Shown here: positions 50,787 to 60,225 of the stretch, piece after piece | Numbering within the stretch: the stretch's first letter is position 1 | How the letters are laid out: each line of letters begins with the position of its first letter | From: CAYREV01 sp964423345 | GTDB taxonomy: Bacteria; Bacteroidota; Rhodothermia; Balneolales; Balneolaceae | Assembly (NCBI GenBank): GCA_964423345.1 | Contig: CAYREV010000016.1 | Coordinates: 1 to 63,173, forward strand | Length of the DNA: 63,173 nt | Direction: 5' to 3' | Position numbers and translations under genes: made by a program | The notes under the pieces: model-generated | The model's database searches: none | Told to the model about the DNA's origin: nothing | The model's input: only the letters and a program-made list of their open reading frames with translations

Positions 50787-52472
50787 ATGGAAAAGGTCAG
50801 TTCACTACGATGGATACTTCTGGCAACAGGGATTGTTGCCATTATCGGCCTGACGGGCATGAATGTCTATTCCCTTTATGCCCTGCGCGACCAGACCATA
50901 GAGTCTCAAAAAGAGAACAAGAAGCTGCAGGTTACCGAATTTGCCGATAACACCCGGCGGCGCTTCATCCACCCTTTCCGGGGATTGAGCTCTATCGACA
51001 TGGATAAGGTTGAACAGCATTTTAAACGTACCGGCCAATTCCCCTCAGAAGCCCTTCGCATACTTCACAAAGCCTCATCGGATTCGATCTATGAGGGCAT
51101 TTATTTCCTCCCATCCGACATCCGCCAGTGCCGTGACCTGGAGGCTTTTCTGAAGTTCAATACCGGCCGGGATGCATTCATCCCTTCCGAGGCCGATACC
51201 GAGATTATCTGTGACGGAATGGGGATGGCGAGGACCCGCATGCGGGTGCTCATGGACGAATACAAGTTTAACAACAAGGTGATCTTTGATACGCACCGAA
51301 GCATGACCCTGGCCCTCGTCAACACGGAAGAACGGGAAGTCATCGGCTACCTGACCATGCCTGTAAACCAGCAGTACCTGACCGAACACTATCTGCAGCC
51401 CAAGCTGCAGGAGAAATTCGGCAGCCAAAAACAATCCGGCATCAACGTCTGGCTGCGCGACTGGACCCGGAACAAAGATAAGATCATTGCCAGCAGCGAC
51501 CCCTCCGTTGCCTACGACAGTGACCGCATACAGTTCAAGCATCAGTTCCCCGACTTTTTTGACGACTGGTATCTCGCCGTCGCCTTTGCAGAGGATCCCC
51601 TCCTGGCGGCTGCCAGCAGTTCTCTCATAAAAAACCTTGTGGTTCTCGGAGCAGCTTTTTTCCTGCTTCTCGGAGCACTGGTCTTCATGTTTATCAATGC
51701 ACAGCGGGAGCGGGAACTTGCCCGGCGTCAGGCGGGATTTCTGGCCAACGTAACCCACGAACTTAAAACACCGCTCGCAGTGATGCAGGCCGCCGGTGAA
51801 AACCTGGCTGCCGGCCGGGTAGACAAAAAGGAAAGGCTTAAATCTTACGGCGAGCATATCTACAATGAATCCATCCGCCTCCGCCGCATGATTGAAAAAC
51901 TGCTCGACGTTGCCAAAACCGATGCCAATCAGGCCAAGGTGGAAGCCGAACCGGTTTATCTCTCCGATATTCTTCGCCGCTATCTCGATAAACATGCATC
52001 CTATATTGAGGAGAAGGGGTTTACCCTGGAAACCGAGATCTCCGATGATATTCCGATGACCATGATGGACGTAGAAAACTTTGAGACCATCGTGGGCAAC
52101 CTGATTGAAAATGCCCTCAAATACAGTAAGGAGGAGAAGAGAATTCGCATTGAGCTCAAGCAGGAGGGCGACCGGCTACGGCTTTCTGTCGCCGACCGTG
52201 GCGTCGGTATCTCCAGGCATTCCCTTAAACATATTTTCGAAAAATTTTATCGGGCCGAAGACACGCTCACCGCCAACACCAAGGGCCATGGATTGGGACT
52301 CTCGATTGTCAAAAACCTTGTGGAACTCAACGGCGGTACTATCGAAGTTAACAGCAAAGAAGATGAAGGGTCCTCATTTATCATCTATTTCTCCATTCTC
52401 GATGATGCGGAATTCAGCGAAGAGCCCAAAACGGACCCCACCGAAATAAAGCATGAAACACAGGAAGCATGA
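50787..52472 (+). CDS. Sensor histidine kinase (HisKA type)
   Basis: A 561-residue membrane kinase. TM1 (about 11-30), a periplasmic sensor of ~245 residues, TM2 (about 281-303), then a HisKA domain with H324 in NVTHELKTPL and a HATPase_c domain (N box ENLIENALKY, DRGVGIS, KGHGLGLSIVKNL). No HAMP or PAS domain separates TM2 from the kinase core, so the signal path is short. The stop overlaps the OmpR regulator start as ATGA (52469-52472); the two form a cognate pair. The stimulus is unknown. Confidence 0.95.
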   Translation: MEKVSSLRWILLATGIVAIIGLTGMNVYSLYALRDQTIESQKENKKLQVTEFADNTRRRFIHPFRGLSSIDMDKVEQHFKRTGQFPSEALRILHKASSDSIYEGIYFLPSDIRQCRDLEAFLKFNTGRDAFIPSEADTEIICDGMGMARTRMRVLMDEYKFNNKVIFDTHRSMTLALVNTEEREVIGYLTMPVNQQYLTEHYLQPKLQEKFGSQKQSGINVWLRDWTRNKDKIIASSDPSVAYDSDRIQFKHQFPDFFDDWYLAVAFAEDPLLAAASSSLIKNLVVLGAAFFLLLGALVFMFINAQRERELARRQAGFLANVTHELKTPLAVMQAAGENLAAGRVDKKERLKSYGEHIYNESIRLRRMIEKLLDVAKTDANQAKVEAEPVYLSDILRRYLDKHASYIEEKGFTLETEISDDIPMTMMDVENFETIVGNLIENALKYSKEEKRIRIELKQEGDRLRLSVADRGVGISRHSLKHIFEKFYRAEDTLTANTKGHGLGLSIVKNLVELNGGTIEVNSKEDEGSSFIIYFSILDDAEFSEEPKTDPTEIKHETQEA

Positions 52473-53179
52473 CCATGTCGGAAGAACCCAAGAAAATCCT
52501 CGTTGTTGAAGACGAACCCAGCCTTATCTTTACCCTGCAGGATACGCTCGAAAATGAAGGATATGACGTCCTTGTGGCACAAACCGGGAAAGAGGCCGTT
52601 GAAACCGTAAAGGAACAGGTGCCCGACCTGATGGTGCTGGACCTTATGTTGCCGGGCATGAGCGGCTACGAGGTATGTGAAAGCATTCGTGAGATGGAAT
52701 ACACCTTCCCCATCATAATCCTTACGGCCCGTGACCAGGAAGCCGACAAGGTTACCGGTTTGAACCTCGGAGCCGACGACTACATGACAAAACCTTTCAG
52801 CGTCAAGGAGTTGCTGGCACGCATCAAGGCGCGGCTGCGACGGTCGGGAACCTACTCCAGGGGCAAACCCATAAAGGAAGTAATACTGGACCCGGTTCAG
52901 ATCGACCTGAAGAATGCCGTGGCACACCGGCCCGAAAACGGGGATATTGATCTTACCACCCGTGAAGTGGAACTGATACGGTACCTGGTGGCCCATGCCA
53001 ATGATGCCGTCTCACGGGACGAGCTGCTGGAGAATGTGTGGCGTTATGAATACAGCACGAATACACGGACGGTGGATGTCCACATTTCCAAGCTGCGTTC
53101 CAAGATCGAGATGCAGCCTGACAACCCGACCTACCTGGTAACCCTACACGGTGTTGGGTATATGCTTAAGATGAGCTAA
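52469..53179 (+). CDS. OmpR/PhoB family response regulator
   Basis: A 236-residue protein: a receiver domain (about 9-125) with phospho-Asp D58 in LMVLDLMLPGMSG and Lys in YMTKPFS, and a winged-helix DNA-binding domain (about 140-234) with LTTREVELIRYLVAHANDAV and TNTRTVDVHISKLRSKIE. It is coupled to the kinase by a four-base overlap. A second ATG at 52475 (MSEEPKK) is an alternative start. It is the transcriptional output of the pair; targets are unknown. Confidence 0.95.
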   Translation: MTMSEEPKKILVVEDEPSLIFTLQDTLENEGYDVLVAQTGKEAVETVKEQVPDLMVLDLMLPGMSGYEVCESIREMEYTFPIIILTARDQEADKVTGLNLGADDYMTKPFSVKELLARIKARLRRSGTYSRGKPIKEVILDPVQIDLKNAVAHRPENGDIDLTTREVELIRYLVAHANDAVSRDELLENVWRYEYSTNTRTVDVHISKLRSKIEMQPDNPTYLVTLHGVGYMLKMS

Positions 53180-53183
53180 TGAC

Positions 53184-53744
53184 CTATTTTGGTTCTTTAT
53201 TCCCGCCCAGGTTATGGACAAAGTCCACAAATCCGCTGATCTGAGATTCCAGCAAGCTCTGCTGAAATTCGTCCAGGATGCCCCTCTCATCGTCAAAATT
53301 CATGTTTATACGGGGTATGAATACCCGTTCCGGGTACACGTGGGCATTGCGGTAACCCACCACCTGCTGCAGCTGTTCGACGGCCCGGACGGCGCCGAAA
53401 GCCCCGTTGGCCTCCCCTACAAAACTTATCGGCTTGTTGCTTAACGCCTCCGGAAAAGGAAGGTAGTCTATGCACAACTTTAAGATACCGGGATATCCCC
53501 CGTTGTATTCGGGGCAGACGATGGTGATCGCTTCCGCCTCCACGATGGGGCGGATAAATGCACGCACCTTTTCCGGCCTGTTTCTGTACTTCCCTCCCGC
53601 CACCTCGGCCGTCGGGAAGTCGCGCAGGTCGATGATATCGGCCTCCACCTCCAGGGCCCTGTATTTCTTCTGCAGGTATTTCGAAACTCTTAGGGCGTTT
53701 GAGTCGGGGCGATCGGTGCCGCTGATAATCTTCAGGTCAATCAA
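53184..53744 (-). CDS. NADPH-dependent FMN reductase family protein
   Basis: A 186-residue flavodoxin-fold protein. The FMN phosphate loop is SGTDRPDSNALRVSKYL (about 8-24), followed by CPEYNGGYPGILKLCIDYLPF near 98 and an SFVGEANGAFGAVRAVEQLQQVV segment. Family members reduce FMN, quinones or azo/nitro compounds. Four bases separate its stop from that of the OmpR regulator (convergent). Substrate unknown. Confidence 0.9.
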   Translation of the reverse strand: MIDLKIISGTDRPDSNALRVSKYLQKKYRALEVEADIIDLRDFPTAEVAGGKYRNRPEKVRAFIRPIVEAEAITIVCPEYNGGYPGILKLCIDYLPFPEALSNKPISFVGEANGAFGAVRAVEQLQQVVGYRNAHVYPERVFIPRINMNFDDERGILDEFQQSLLESQISGFVDFVHNLGGNKEPK

Positions 53745-53765
53745 AATAATCTCTTCGGTTAAAAA

Positions 53766-55133
53766 TTAGCTTTTTTTCTTCCTGTAGGCTTCCCTGATCT
53801 CTTCAATTCGCTTCCAAAGCTTGTCTTCGCGTCCGATGTTTCCGGGCTCATACCAGCTTTTATCCCTGACTTCGTCGGGCAGGTACTGCTGTTCAACCCA
53901 GTGGTGGTCGTAGGAATGCGGGTATTCATAATCGTCCGATGCATTTTTCACATCCAGGTACCGCGCCTTTTTGCTGTTGGCCGTCTTGTCCTGCAGGTGC
54001 GAGGGTACCTCCCCGATACCGTTATGCTGTATTTCACTGCGTACTGAAAAGATGGTGCCCGTCGTATTGCTTTTGGGAGCCAGCGACAGGTAGATGCAGG
54101 CATGAGCCAGGAAATAGAGTCCCTCGGGCATGCCGCATTTTGTAAACGCCTCATGGGCCGCATTGACCAGCGATAGGGCATGCGGATCGGCCATCCCCAC
54201 ATCCTCGGAGGCCAGTATCAACATTCTGCGGAATATGAAATTGGGATCGTCGCCCCCCTCGAGCATCGCAACCATCCAGTAGAGGGCGGCATCGGGATCG
54301 GAACCCCGCATCGATTTTATGAAAGCGGAGGCATAATGATAGTGTTCGTCTCCGGTCCCGTCGTACCGCACGCTGCGCTTCTGAATACACTCTTTGGCCA
54401 CCTCCAGGTCTATCCGTATCACCCCGTCTTCATCCTTGTCACTGGACAGTACGGCCACTTCCAGGGCATTCAGCGCATTCCGGATGTCGCCGCCCGCGTA
54501 TTCGGCCAGGTGCTTTTTGGCCGGTTCGGTGACCTCCACCTCCCTGTTGCCCAGTCCCCGTTCTTCGTCCGTCAGCGACCGGTCTATCATCGTCCGCACA
54601 TGGTCGACCGTCAGGTCATACAATTCGAACAGCTGGCAGCGTGATAGCAGTGGACTTACCAGCGAGTAGAAGGGATTTTCGGTAGTGGCTCCGATAAGCG
54701 TTATCACGCCCGACTCCAGGTGGGGCAGCAGGGCATCCTGCTGGGCCTTGTTCCACCGGTGGATCTCATCCACAAAAAGGATGGTTTTGCGCTGCTTGAC
54801 CTGCTGGATCTTCTCTGCCCGCCGGACCACCTTTCGCAGGTCCTTGATACCGTCAAGTACCGCATTCAGGATTTCGAACTCCGCATTAATCTCCCGCGAT
54901 ATCACATGGGCGAGTGTCGTCTTGCCCGAGCTGGGCGGCCCGTAGAAGACCAGGGACCCGATCACACCGCTCTCAATCATGCGGCGCAGCATCTTTCCCT
55001 CCCCGACGATATGATCCTGCCCTACAAACTCCTCCAGGGAACGGGGACGCATCCTCGTTGCCAGCGGCTCGTGGGGGTTGACGGAATCCCCCTTGTCGCC
55101 GGATGAAGCTGATTTTTCATCAAATAGGTTCAT
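53766..55133 (-). CDS. rarA: Replication-associated recombination protein A (MgsA/WRNIP1 type)
   Basis: A 455-residue AAA+ ATPase that acts at stalled forks. Walker A is GPPSSGKTTLAHV, Walker B is FVDEIHRWNKAQQDALLPHLE, sensor 1 is LIGATTENPFYSLVSPLLSRC, and the C-terminal tetramer domain has KSMRGSDPDAALYWMVAML and AEDVGMADPHAL-type SEDVGMADPHA. Length is normal (E. coli 447). It is downstream of the carboxylase gene on the same strand, with an 86-base gap. Confidence 0.96.
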   Translation of the reverse strand: MNLFDEKSASSGDKGDSVNPHEPLATRMRPRSLEEFVGQDHIVGEGKMLRRMIESGVIGSLVFYGPPSSGKTTLAHVISREINAEFEILNAVLDGIKDLRKVVRRAEKIQQVKQRKTILFVDEIHRWNKAQQDALLPHLESGVITLIGATTENPFYSLVSPLLSRCQLFELYDLTVDHVRTMIDRSLTDEERGLGNREVEVTEPAKKHLAEYAGGDIRNALNALEVAVLSSDKDEDGVIRIDLEVAKECIQKRSVRYDGTGDEHYHYASAFIKSMRGSDPDAALYWMVAMLEGGDDPNFIFRRMLILASEDVGMADPHALSLVNAAHEAFTKCGMPEGLYFLAHACIYLSLAPKSNTTGTIFSVRSEIQHNGIGEVPSHLQDKTANSKKARYLDVKNASDDYEYPHSYDHHWVEQQYLPDEVRDKSWYEPGNIGREDKLWKRIEEIREAYRKKKS

Positions 55134-55219
55134 AAGATCATGTTTGAATGCCCATTTTCATACCCAGCCCGGCCCCTTCCCCGAGATCGTTCATTATACC
55201 GTTGCCGGTGGATTAAAAC

Positions 55220-56773
55220 TTACAGGGGCAGGTTATCGTGTTTCTTTTTCGGGATGCTGTCCACCTTGTTTTCACTCATCTCCAGGGCCTTCACAAGTTT
55301 TTCCCGTGTTTCATGGGGCAGCACCACATCGTCAATATACCCTCTTGCCGCCGCCTTGTAGGGATGGGCAAACTGCTCCTTGTAATATTCTATCAGCTCC
55401 TCCTCCTTGGCTTCCGGATCGTCGGCCTCCTCGATCTCCTTACGGAAGATGATCTCCACCGCTCCCTTCGGCCCCATCACCGCGATTTCGGCCGTCGGCC
55501 AGGCCACGTTGTAGTCGGCCCGTATATGTTTGGAGTTCATCACGTCGTAGGCCCCTCCATAGGCTTTGCGGGTAATCACCGTCATCTTGGGTACGGTAGC
55601 CTCACAGAAAGCATACAGGAGCTTGGCCCCGTGCTTGATGATCCCGCCCCACTCCTGGTCGGTGCCCGGCAGGAAGCCCGGCACATCCTCAAATACCACA
55701 AGCGGTATATTGAAGGCGTCGCAGAAACGCACAAAACGGGCCCCTTTCAGGGAGGCGTCAATATCGAGGACGCCGGCCAGCGACAGCGGCTGGTTGGCCA
55801 CAATCCCTACGCTTCTTCCGTCGATACGGGCAAAGCCCACCACGATGTTATCGGCATAATGCTCATGCACCTCCATAAATGAGTCGCGGTCGACGATGCC
55901 GTTGATGGCTTCTTTAATATCATAGGGCTTGTTCGGCTTGTCGGGAACCAGCTCGTCGATCTTTCCGGCCAGGGAGGGGTCCGGGTCCCGCGGCTCTTTC
56001 CTCGGGGATTTCTCTTCACAGTTCTGCGGTATGTACGATAGCAGTTTACGCAGTTCCTCCAGGCAGATAGCATCGTTCTCTTCAGCAAAATGGGCCACTC
56101 CCGACTTGGTGTTGTGGGCGTTGGCACCTCCAAGCTCTTCGGAGGTGACCTCTTCGTGGGTGACCGTTTTCACCACGTTGGGGCCGGTAACGAACATATA
56201 ACTGGTGTTTTTCACCATAAAGATAAAATCGGTCAGCGCAGGACTGTATACGGCGCCCCCGGCGCAGGGCCCCATTACGGCCGACAGCTGGGGTATGACC
56301 CCGGAAGCCATGCTGTTACGCCAGAAGACTTCGGCGTAGCCGCCCAGCGAGGAGACCCCTTCCTGTATGCGGGCCCCGCCCGAATCGTTCAGCCCGATAA
56401 CCGGCACCCCGTTTTTCATCGCCAGGTCCATAACCTTGCATATTTTCTCGGCATGCGTCTCAGAGAGGGAGCCCCCAAAGACGGTGAAGTCCTGGCTGAA
56501 CACGTATACCGGCCGGCCGTGGATCTTGCCGAAACCGGTCACCACACCGTCGCCGAGAATCTTTTTGTCTTCCAGCCCGAAATCGGTGCTGCGGTGGGTC
56601 ACAAATTCATCAATCTCTTCAAAGCTGCCGTCGTCCAAAAGCAGGTCAAGTCGTTCGCGGGCGGTGAGCTTGCCTTTGTCGTGCTGACGCTGGATGCGTT
56701 TTTCTCCACCTCCCTTCTTGGCTTCTTCCCGTTTTTCCTGCAACCACTTTTTCTTCTCTTTCTTACTCATCAA
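55220..56773 (-). CDS. Acyl-CoA (probably propionyl-CoA) carboxylase beta subunit
   Basis: A 517-residue carboxyltransferase that moves CO2 from biotin to propionyl- or acetyl-CoA. The oxyanion-hole glycines are in GLNDSGGARIQEG and YGGAYDVMNSKHI, and MGPKGAVEII is the family C-terminal signature. Length matches PccB. The biotin-carrying alpha subunit is not in this window. Upstream on the same strand (35-base gap) lies the acidic unknown protein, so the two may be co-expressed. Confidence 0.94.
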   Translation of the reverse strand: MMSKKEKKKWLQEKREEAKKGGGEKRIQRQHDKGKLTARERLDLLLDDGSFEEIDEFVTHRSTDFGLEDKKILGDGVVTGFGKIHGRPVYVFSQDFTVFGGSLSETHAEKICKVMDLAMKNGVPVIGLNDSGGARIQEGVSSLGGYAEVFWRNSMASGVIPQLSAVMGPCAGGAVYSPALTDFIFMVKNTSYMFVTGPNVVKTVTHEEVTSEELGGANAHNTKSGVAHFAEENDAICLEELRKLLSYIPQNCEEKSPRKEPRDPDPSLAGKIDELVPDKPNKPYDIKEAINGIVDRDSFMEVHEHYADNIVVGFARIDGRSVGIVANQPLSLAGVLDIDASLKGARFVRFCDAFNIPLVVFEDVPGFLPGTDQEWGGIIKHGAKLLYAFCEATVPKMTVITRKAYGGAYDVMNSKHIRADYNVAWPTAEIAVMGPKGAVEIIFRKEIEEADDPEAKEEELIEYYKEQFAHPYKAAARGYIDDVVLPHETREKLVKALEMSENKVDSIPKKKHDNLPL

Positions 56774-56808
56774 TACTGTGTTAATGTTTAAATTAGCTGA
56801 TCCCGTGT

Positions 56809-58638
56809 TCAGGAATCCGATTTTTCCAAAAAGTAAGACTGAAGCCGGTCGGTGAAGTCCACCGCCGCCTCTGAATACATATCCACCAGGTTTCTCTTAA
56901 ATACTTCCTTTTCAATGTATTTGCTGGCACTTCTCCAATCATCTTTACCGGCAATTTCGGCTGTCGCCTCCTCATAGGCGCGCTCCGATCCACGGAAGAT
57001 ATCCTTCACAAACTGTTCGCGCTCATCTTCCAGCAGCTCTCGCAGCTGCTCAATTTCATCCTCGTCCGGCTCATCACTGGCCGTGGCATCGTATATCGGT
57101 TCCTCTATAAAGCCTTCATCTTCATCCTCCTCTTCCGCTTCCTGCTCGCGGCGGCGAGACTCCTCCAGCTGTTCGGGACTCATGAAACGCTGCCACATGG
57201 GGGTCTCCTCCCCCTGCTCCTGCTGCACATCAATGATGCGTTCTATATTCTCTTCCGATAGGGAAAACTCTTCATTTTCATCCTCCGTTTCATCCGCTTC
57301 CGGCATCTCTTCACGCTCCTCTTCGGCTTCATCCTCTTCCCGGCTTTGCTCTTCCACTACCTCCCCGGCCTCTTCCCGGTCATCCTCATCCCTGAAACGG
57401 TCGTTCAGCGAAGGACCTTCGTCCCCTTCTTCGTCCTCCTCGTGATGGAAGGTGGCTTTACTTTCCCTGGATTTGTGGAAAGCCGCCGTTATGGGATCAT
57501 CGGCATCATCTTCCTCATCGATTCTTCCCTTTTCGGCTTCTTCTCTCTTCGGCTTATCCTTCAGGTCAAGGTCAAGGCCTCTCAGTTCTTCCAGGGCTTT
57601 CAAACGCTTCTCCTCCCTGGGAGCCTCAGAGGGATGCTCCTCCCTATCTTCTTCCGGCCCCTCTTTCATCTCTTTATCCGTCCTCTCATCCTCTTCAGCA
57701 GCTTCCATCTGTTCCACCGGCTCTTCCGGAGGCATTGCCCCGGCTTCCGCCTTATCTGCCTTCTCCTCAAAATCGAAGTCGATGTTTTCCAGCTCGTCCA
57801 GGGCTTTTGACCGCGCCTGTTCCTCTTCAGCTTCCGTGGTTACCTCTTCCTGCTCACCGGCCTCCGGCGGCTCCCCTTCAAATAGTTCGGACTGATCCTC
57901 TTCAAACCCTTCCAGGTTCAGGGAATCGGGCGAGGAGAGTACCTCAATAAACTCCGCCCGGTTGACATCTCCCTCCATATAATCGAAGGCCCTGGCTATG
58001 CGGGGCATGTCACGGTCTTCAAAGAACAGCCTGAGCAGGTTGCTGTCGATCTGTTCATCCATCAGGTTGAAAAGGGGCTCGAGCATCTGTGCCCAGTTCA
58101 GGGGAGAGTACCGGGCCGTCATCTTTTCATCCGCTTTACGAATCAGGTCCGCGCAGCGTTCCCGTTCGAGGGTTTCCAGCTCCTTTTTTTCCATGTAGCG
58201 GATCACCAGATTGGCGAAGTGCCTATACACCACTATAGCTTCCACCCTCTCTTCAATCTCCCGGCGGCTGAGCTCCTTATCGCTGCCAAAGATGATATCG
58301 GGTATATTCTTTCGGGGCTGTACCAGCATATCAAGCACATCGGCTACAGCAGTTTCGATAACGGTCTTGGCATAACTGGCCGGAAGCCATGCCTCCGCCC
58401 GTATGGCGCTTATAAATTGCTTCCAGATATCCTGGACGATCTCCGACTGCATATTGGCCCAGTCGGTTTTCGGTATTCTCAACGATTCGGCCAGGTTACG
58501 GTGAAGCTCCACCTTGATACGGTCAATGATAAAACGGCGGAATCCCCACTCCCTGAGATCGGCCAGCTTGTAATACTGCCGGTTCTCCGGCAGTCGATCG
58601 ATGTAATTTTCTGTTATCTGTCGTATTATCCGATCCAT
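56809..58638 (-). CDS. 609-residue unknown protein with a long acidic disordered middle
   Basis: I recognise no family. Residues 1-~230 look folded and helical (RRFIIDRIKVELHRNLAESL, EIVQDIWKQFISAIRAEAWL, VIVYRHFANL-type segments). Residues ~235-510 are dominated by Glu/Asp with scattered Arg/Lys and almost certainly disordered. They contain two related short blocks, SKALDELENIDFDFEEK and LKALEELRGLDLDLKDK, which look like repeated linear motifs. Residues ~530-609 are again helical (LRELLEDEREQFVKDIFRG, EKEVFKRNLVDMYSEAAVDF). There is no signal peptide or membrane helix. It precedes the carboxylase gene by 35 bases. It may be a cytosolic scaffold. Confidence 0.8.
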   Translation of the reverse strand: MDRIIRQITENYIDRLPENRQYYKLADLREWGFRRFIIDRIKVELHRNLAESLRIPKTDWANMQSEIVQDIWKQFISAIRAEAWLPASYAKTVIETAVADVLDMLVQPRKNIPDIIFGSDKELSRREIEERVEAIVVYRHFANLVIRYMEKKELETLERERCADLIRKADEKMTARYSPLNWAQMLEPLFNLMDEQIDSNLLRLFFEDRDMPRIARAFDYMEGDVNRAEFIEVLSSPDSLNLEGFEEDQSELFEGEPPEAGEQEEVTTEAEEEQARSKALDELENIDFDFEEKADKAEAGAMPPEEPVEQMEAAEEDERTDKEMKEGPEEDREEHPSEAPREEKRLKALEELRGLDLDLKDKPKREEAEKGRIDEEDDADDPITAAFHKSRESKATFHHEEDEEGDEGPSLNDRFRDEDDREEAGEVVEEQSREEDEAEEEREEMPEADETEDENEEFSLSEENIERIIDVQQEQGEETPMWQRFMSPEQLEESRRREQEAEEEDEDEGFIEEPIYDATASDEPDEDEIEQLRELLEDEREQFVKDIFRGSERAYEEATAEIAGKDDWRSASKYIEKEVFKRNLVDMYSEAAVDFTDRLQSYFLEKSDS

Positions 58639-58791
58639 AAAATGTTAAAAAATATATAGTCTCAAATAAGGGATGACAACCGTTTGAGGTGCTAAACATA
58701 GGCAAAATTTTAATCGATAACACTCCGGCTTAGGCTGAAATACCCACAGATTTAAAATTTTGGAAATGCCTCTTCCTTTTTACCTTCTATC

Positions 58792-59421
58792 ATGATTTCT
58801 CTCAACGTCCAGCAACTGAATAAATCCTTCGGCAACAACCGGGTTCTGCAGGATATCACCTTCCGCCACGAAGGCGGGGTGCTCGGCATTGCGGGCCCGA
58901 ACGGTTCCGGAAAGTCCACCCTCCTGCAGTGCCTGGCAGGGCTGTTGCGCCCCTCTTCCGGTACGGTGAAGTGGACGGAAGACGGCCGGCTGCTGGATGA
59001 CCAAGCGCTCAAGAGCAAGCTGGGATATGCCGCCCCCTACATCTCCCTCTACCGTGAACTCACCGTATCTGAGAATATCTCATTTCTGGCACAGCTTCGC
59101 AAAACGGAACTGGAAGATGACCGGCTTGAGCGTCTGATGTCAAAAGTGAAGCTGGACCACCTTCATGAAAAGCCCTTCCGGAATCTTTCGACGGGGCAGC
59201 AGCAGCGGGCCCGTCTTGTTTCGGCCCTCTTTACCGATCCCGATATTTTAATCCTTGACGAGCCGGGTTCCAACCTCGACGACGACGGGCGGGAGGTAGT
59301 TCACGAACTGGTGGCAAAAGCGAATAGCAGGCAAAAAACCGTTATCCTGGCCTCCAACAGGCGAGAAGAGCTGTCGTTGTGCGACCGGGTCTACTCCGTC
59401 CGGAACGGGCACCGGGAGTAA
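58792..59421 (+). CDS. ABC transporter ATP-binding protein (CcmA-like)
   Basis: A 209-residue ATPase. Walker A is GPNGSGKST, the Q-loop region is KLGYAAPYISLY, the signature is LSTGQQQRARLVSAL, and Walker B is ILILDEPGSNLDDDG. The switch position reads LASNRREEL, with Asn where most ABC proteins have His, as in some CcmA relatives. Size and short signature resemble haem exporter CcmA, but no membrane partner gene (ccmB) is adjacent, so the substrate is uncertain. It is divergent from the acidic unknown gene. Confidence 0.88.
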   Translation: MISLNVQQLNKSFGNNRVLQDITFRHEGGVLGIAGPNGSGKSTLLQCLAGLLRPSSGTVKWTEDGRLLDDQALKSKLGYAAPYISLYRELTVSENISFLAQLRKTELEDDRLERLMSKVKLDHLHEKPFRNLSTGQQQRARLVSALFTDPDILILDEPGSNLDDDGREVVHELVAKANSRQKTVILASNRREELSLCDRVYSVRNGHRE

Positions 59422-59425
59422 CCCT

Positions 59426-59590
59426 CTATTTCCCAGCCTTGGTTGAATCGCACTGCTCGCCGCGGCAGCATTCCTCCACATTGATACCGCAGTTTGAGCA
59501 CTGTCCGTGCCCGTGCACCCAGACCACCGGGGCGGATACCCCACAGTAGTTGCATCTCAATTTCTGTTCCCCTGTTTTCTCCTTCCCCAT
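59426..59590 (-). CDS. 54-residue zinc-ribbon protein
   Basis: ATG at 59590 to TAG at 59426-59428. It encodes seven cysteines: C13/C16 (LRCNYCG), C31/C34 (GQCSNCG), then C41, C42 and C47 (EECCRGEQC), with a conserved-looking PVVWVHGHGQ between the two knuckles. Two CxxC pairs make a zinc ribbon; the CC-x4-C end could hold a second metal or a redox thiol. I recall similar short proteins annotated as hypothetical in Bacteroidota. It ends four bases from the convergent ABC gene's stop and lies 85 bases downstream of the GroES paralogue, on the same strand. Function unknown. Confidence 0.85.
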   Translation of the reverse strand: MGKEKTGEQKLRCNYCGVSAPVVWVHGHGQCSNCGINVEECCRGEQCDSTKAGK

Positions 59591-59675
59591 CGTCAGCCTG
59601 TTTCGTTTACTGTTCCATGGCCCACGGACACTCCCGGGCCTGCCTTCCGTACCAACCGGCAGGCGGCAACCGGCC

Positions 59676-60050
59676 CTATACTTCCATACCTTCCCGGATA
59701 AGCAGAAGAATGGAGCCGTGGGGTACGATCAGGTATTTTTCATTTTCAAACTCAATCTCATGAGAACTGCTCTTCAGGAAGATGGCCAGGTCCCCTTCCC
59801 GGGCCTGCATGCCTATATAGCGGGTTTCGTCGGTGTCCTGCTTCCACGGCTCATCGATCTCCTGGGACGGTATGGGATATCCCGGCCCCGTCTTGATCAC
59901 ATAACCGCTTTGGATCTCTGCCTTCTCCTTGACCGTTGCCGGCAGTACCAGCCCGCTTTGGGTGCGCGTCTCCATATCCCGCGGTTTTATCAGGACGCGG
60001 TCGCCCACTACGATAAATTTATCTACTGAATTGAGATATTCCTGGATCAT
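59676..60050 (-). CDS. GroES-like co-chaperonin paralogue
   Basis: A 124-residue protein with a Cpn10 fold: VVGDRVLIKPRDMETRTQSGLVLPAT is the classic first half, with the mobile loop (METRTQSGLVLP), and EKYLIVPHGSILLLIRE closes the barrel. It is about 25 residues longer than GroES because of an inserted polar segment (PGYPIPSQEIDEPWKQDTDETRY). No groEL is nearby, so this is a stand-alone paralogue. It may modulate GroEL or have its own role. The start at 60050 is chosen over 60092 on family alignment. Confidence 0.85.
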   Translation of the reverse strand: MIQEYLNSVDKFIVVGDRVLIKPRDMETRTQSGLVLPATVKEKAEIQSGYVIKTGPGYPIPSQEIDEPWKQDTDETRYIGMQAREGDLAIFLKSSSHEIEFENEKYLIVPHGSILLLIREGMEV

Positions 60051-60225
60051 GGTAGTGTTGATGCAAATTAAAAAGTCATCCCTAATGTACAATTAGCAAA
60101 GCAAAATATGAACCTTTAATGCCGGAGCAGCGGGCATGCACCCCATCCTGCAAACTAAACGCCTGTTGTCTCCGGTATAACAAGCCTGTACGGTTGTTCA
60201 CGGCATCCCTCCACCGGCTTGATTT

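Noticed and set aside
57083..57895. Serine-rich open frames on the plus strand
   Set aside because: They are the complement of the Glu/Asp-rich middle of the 609-residue protein; GAG/GAA codons read as CTC/TTC and AGC/TCC on the other strand.
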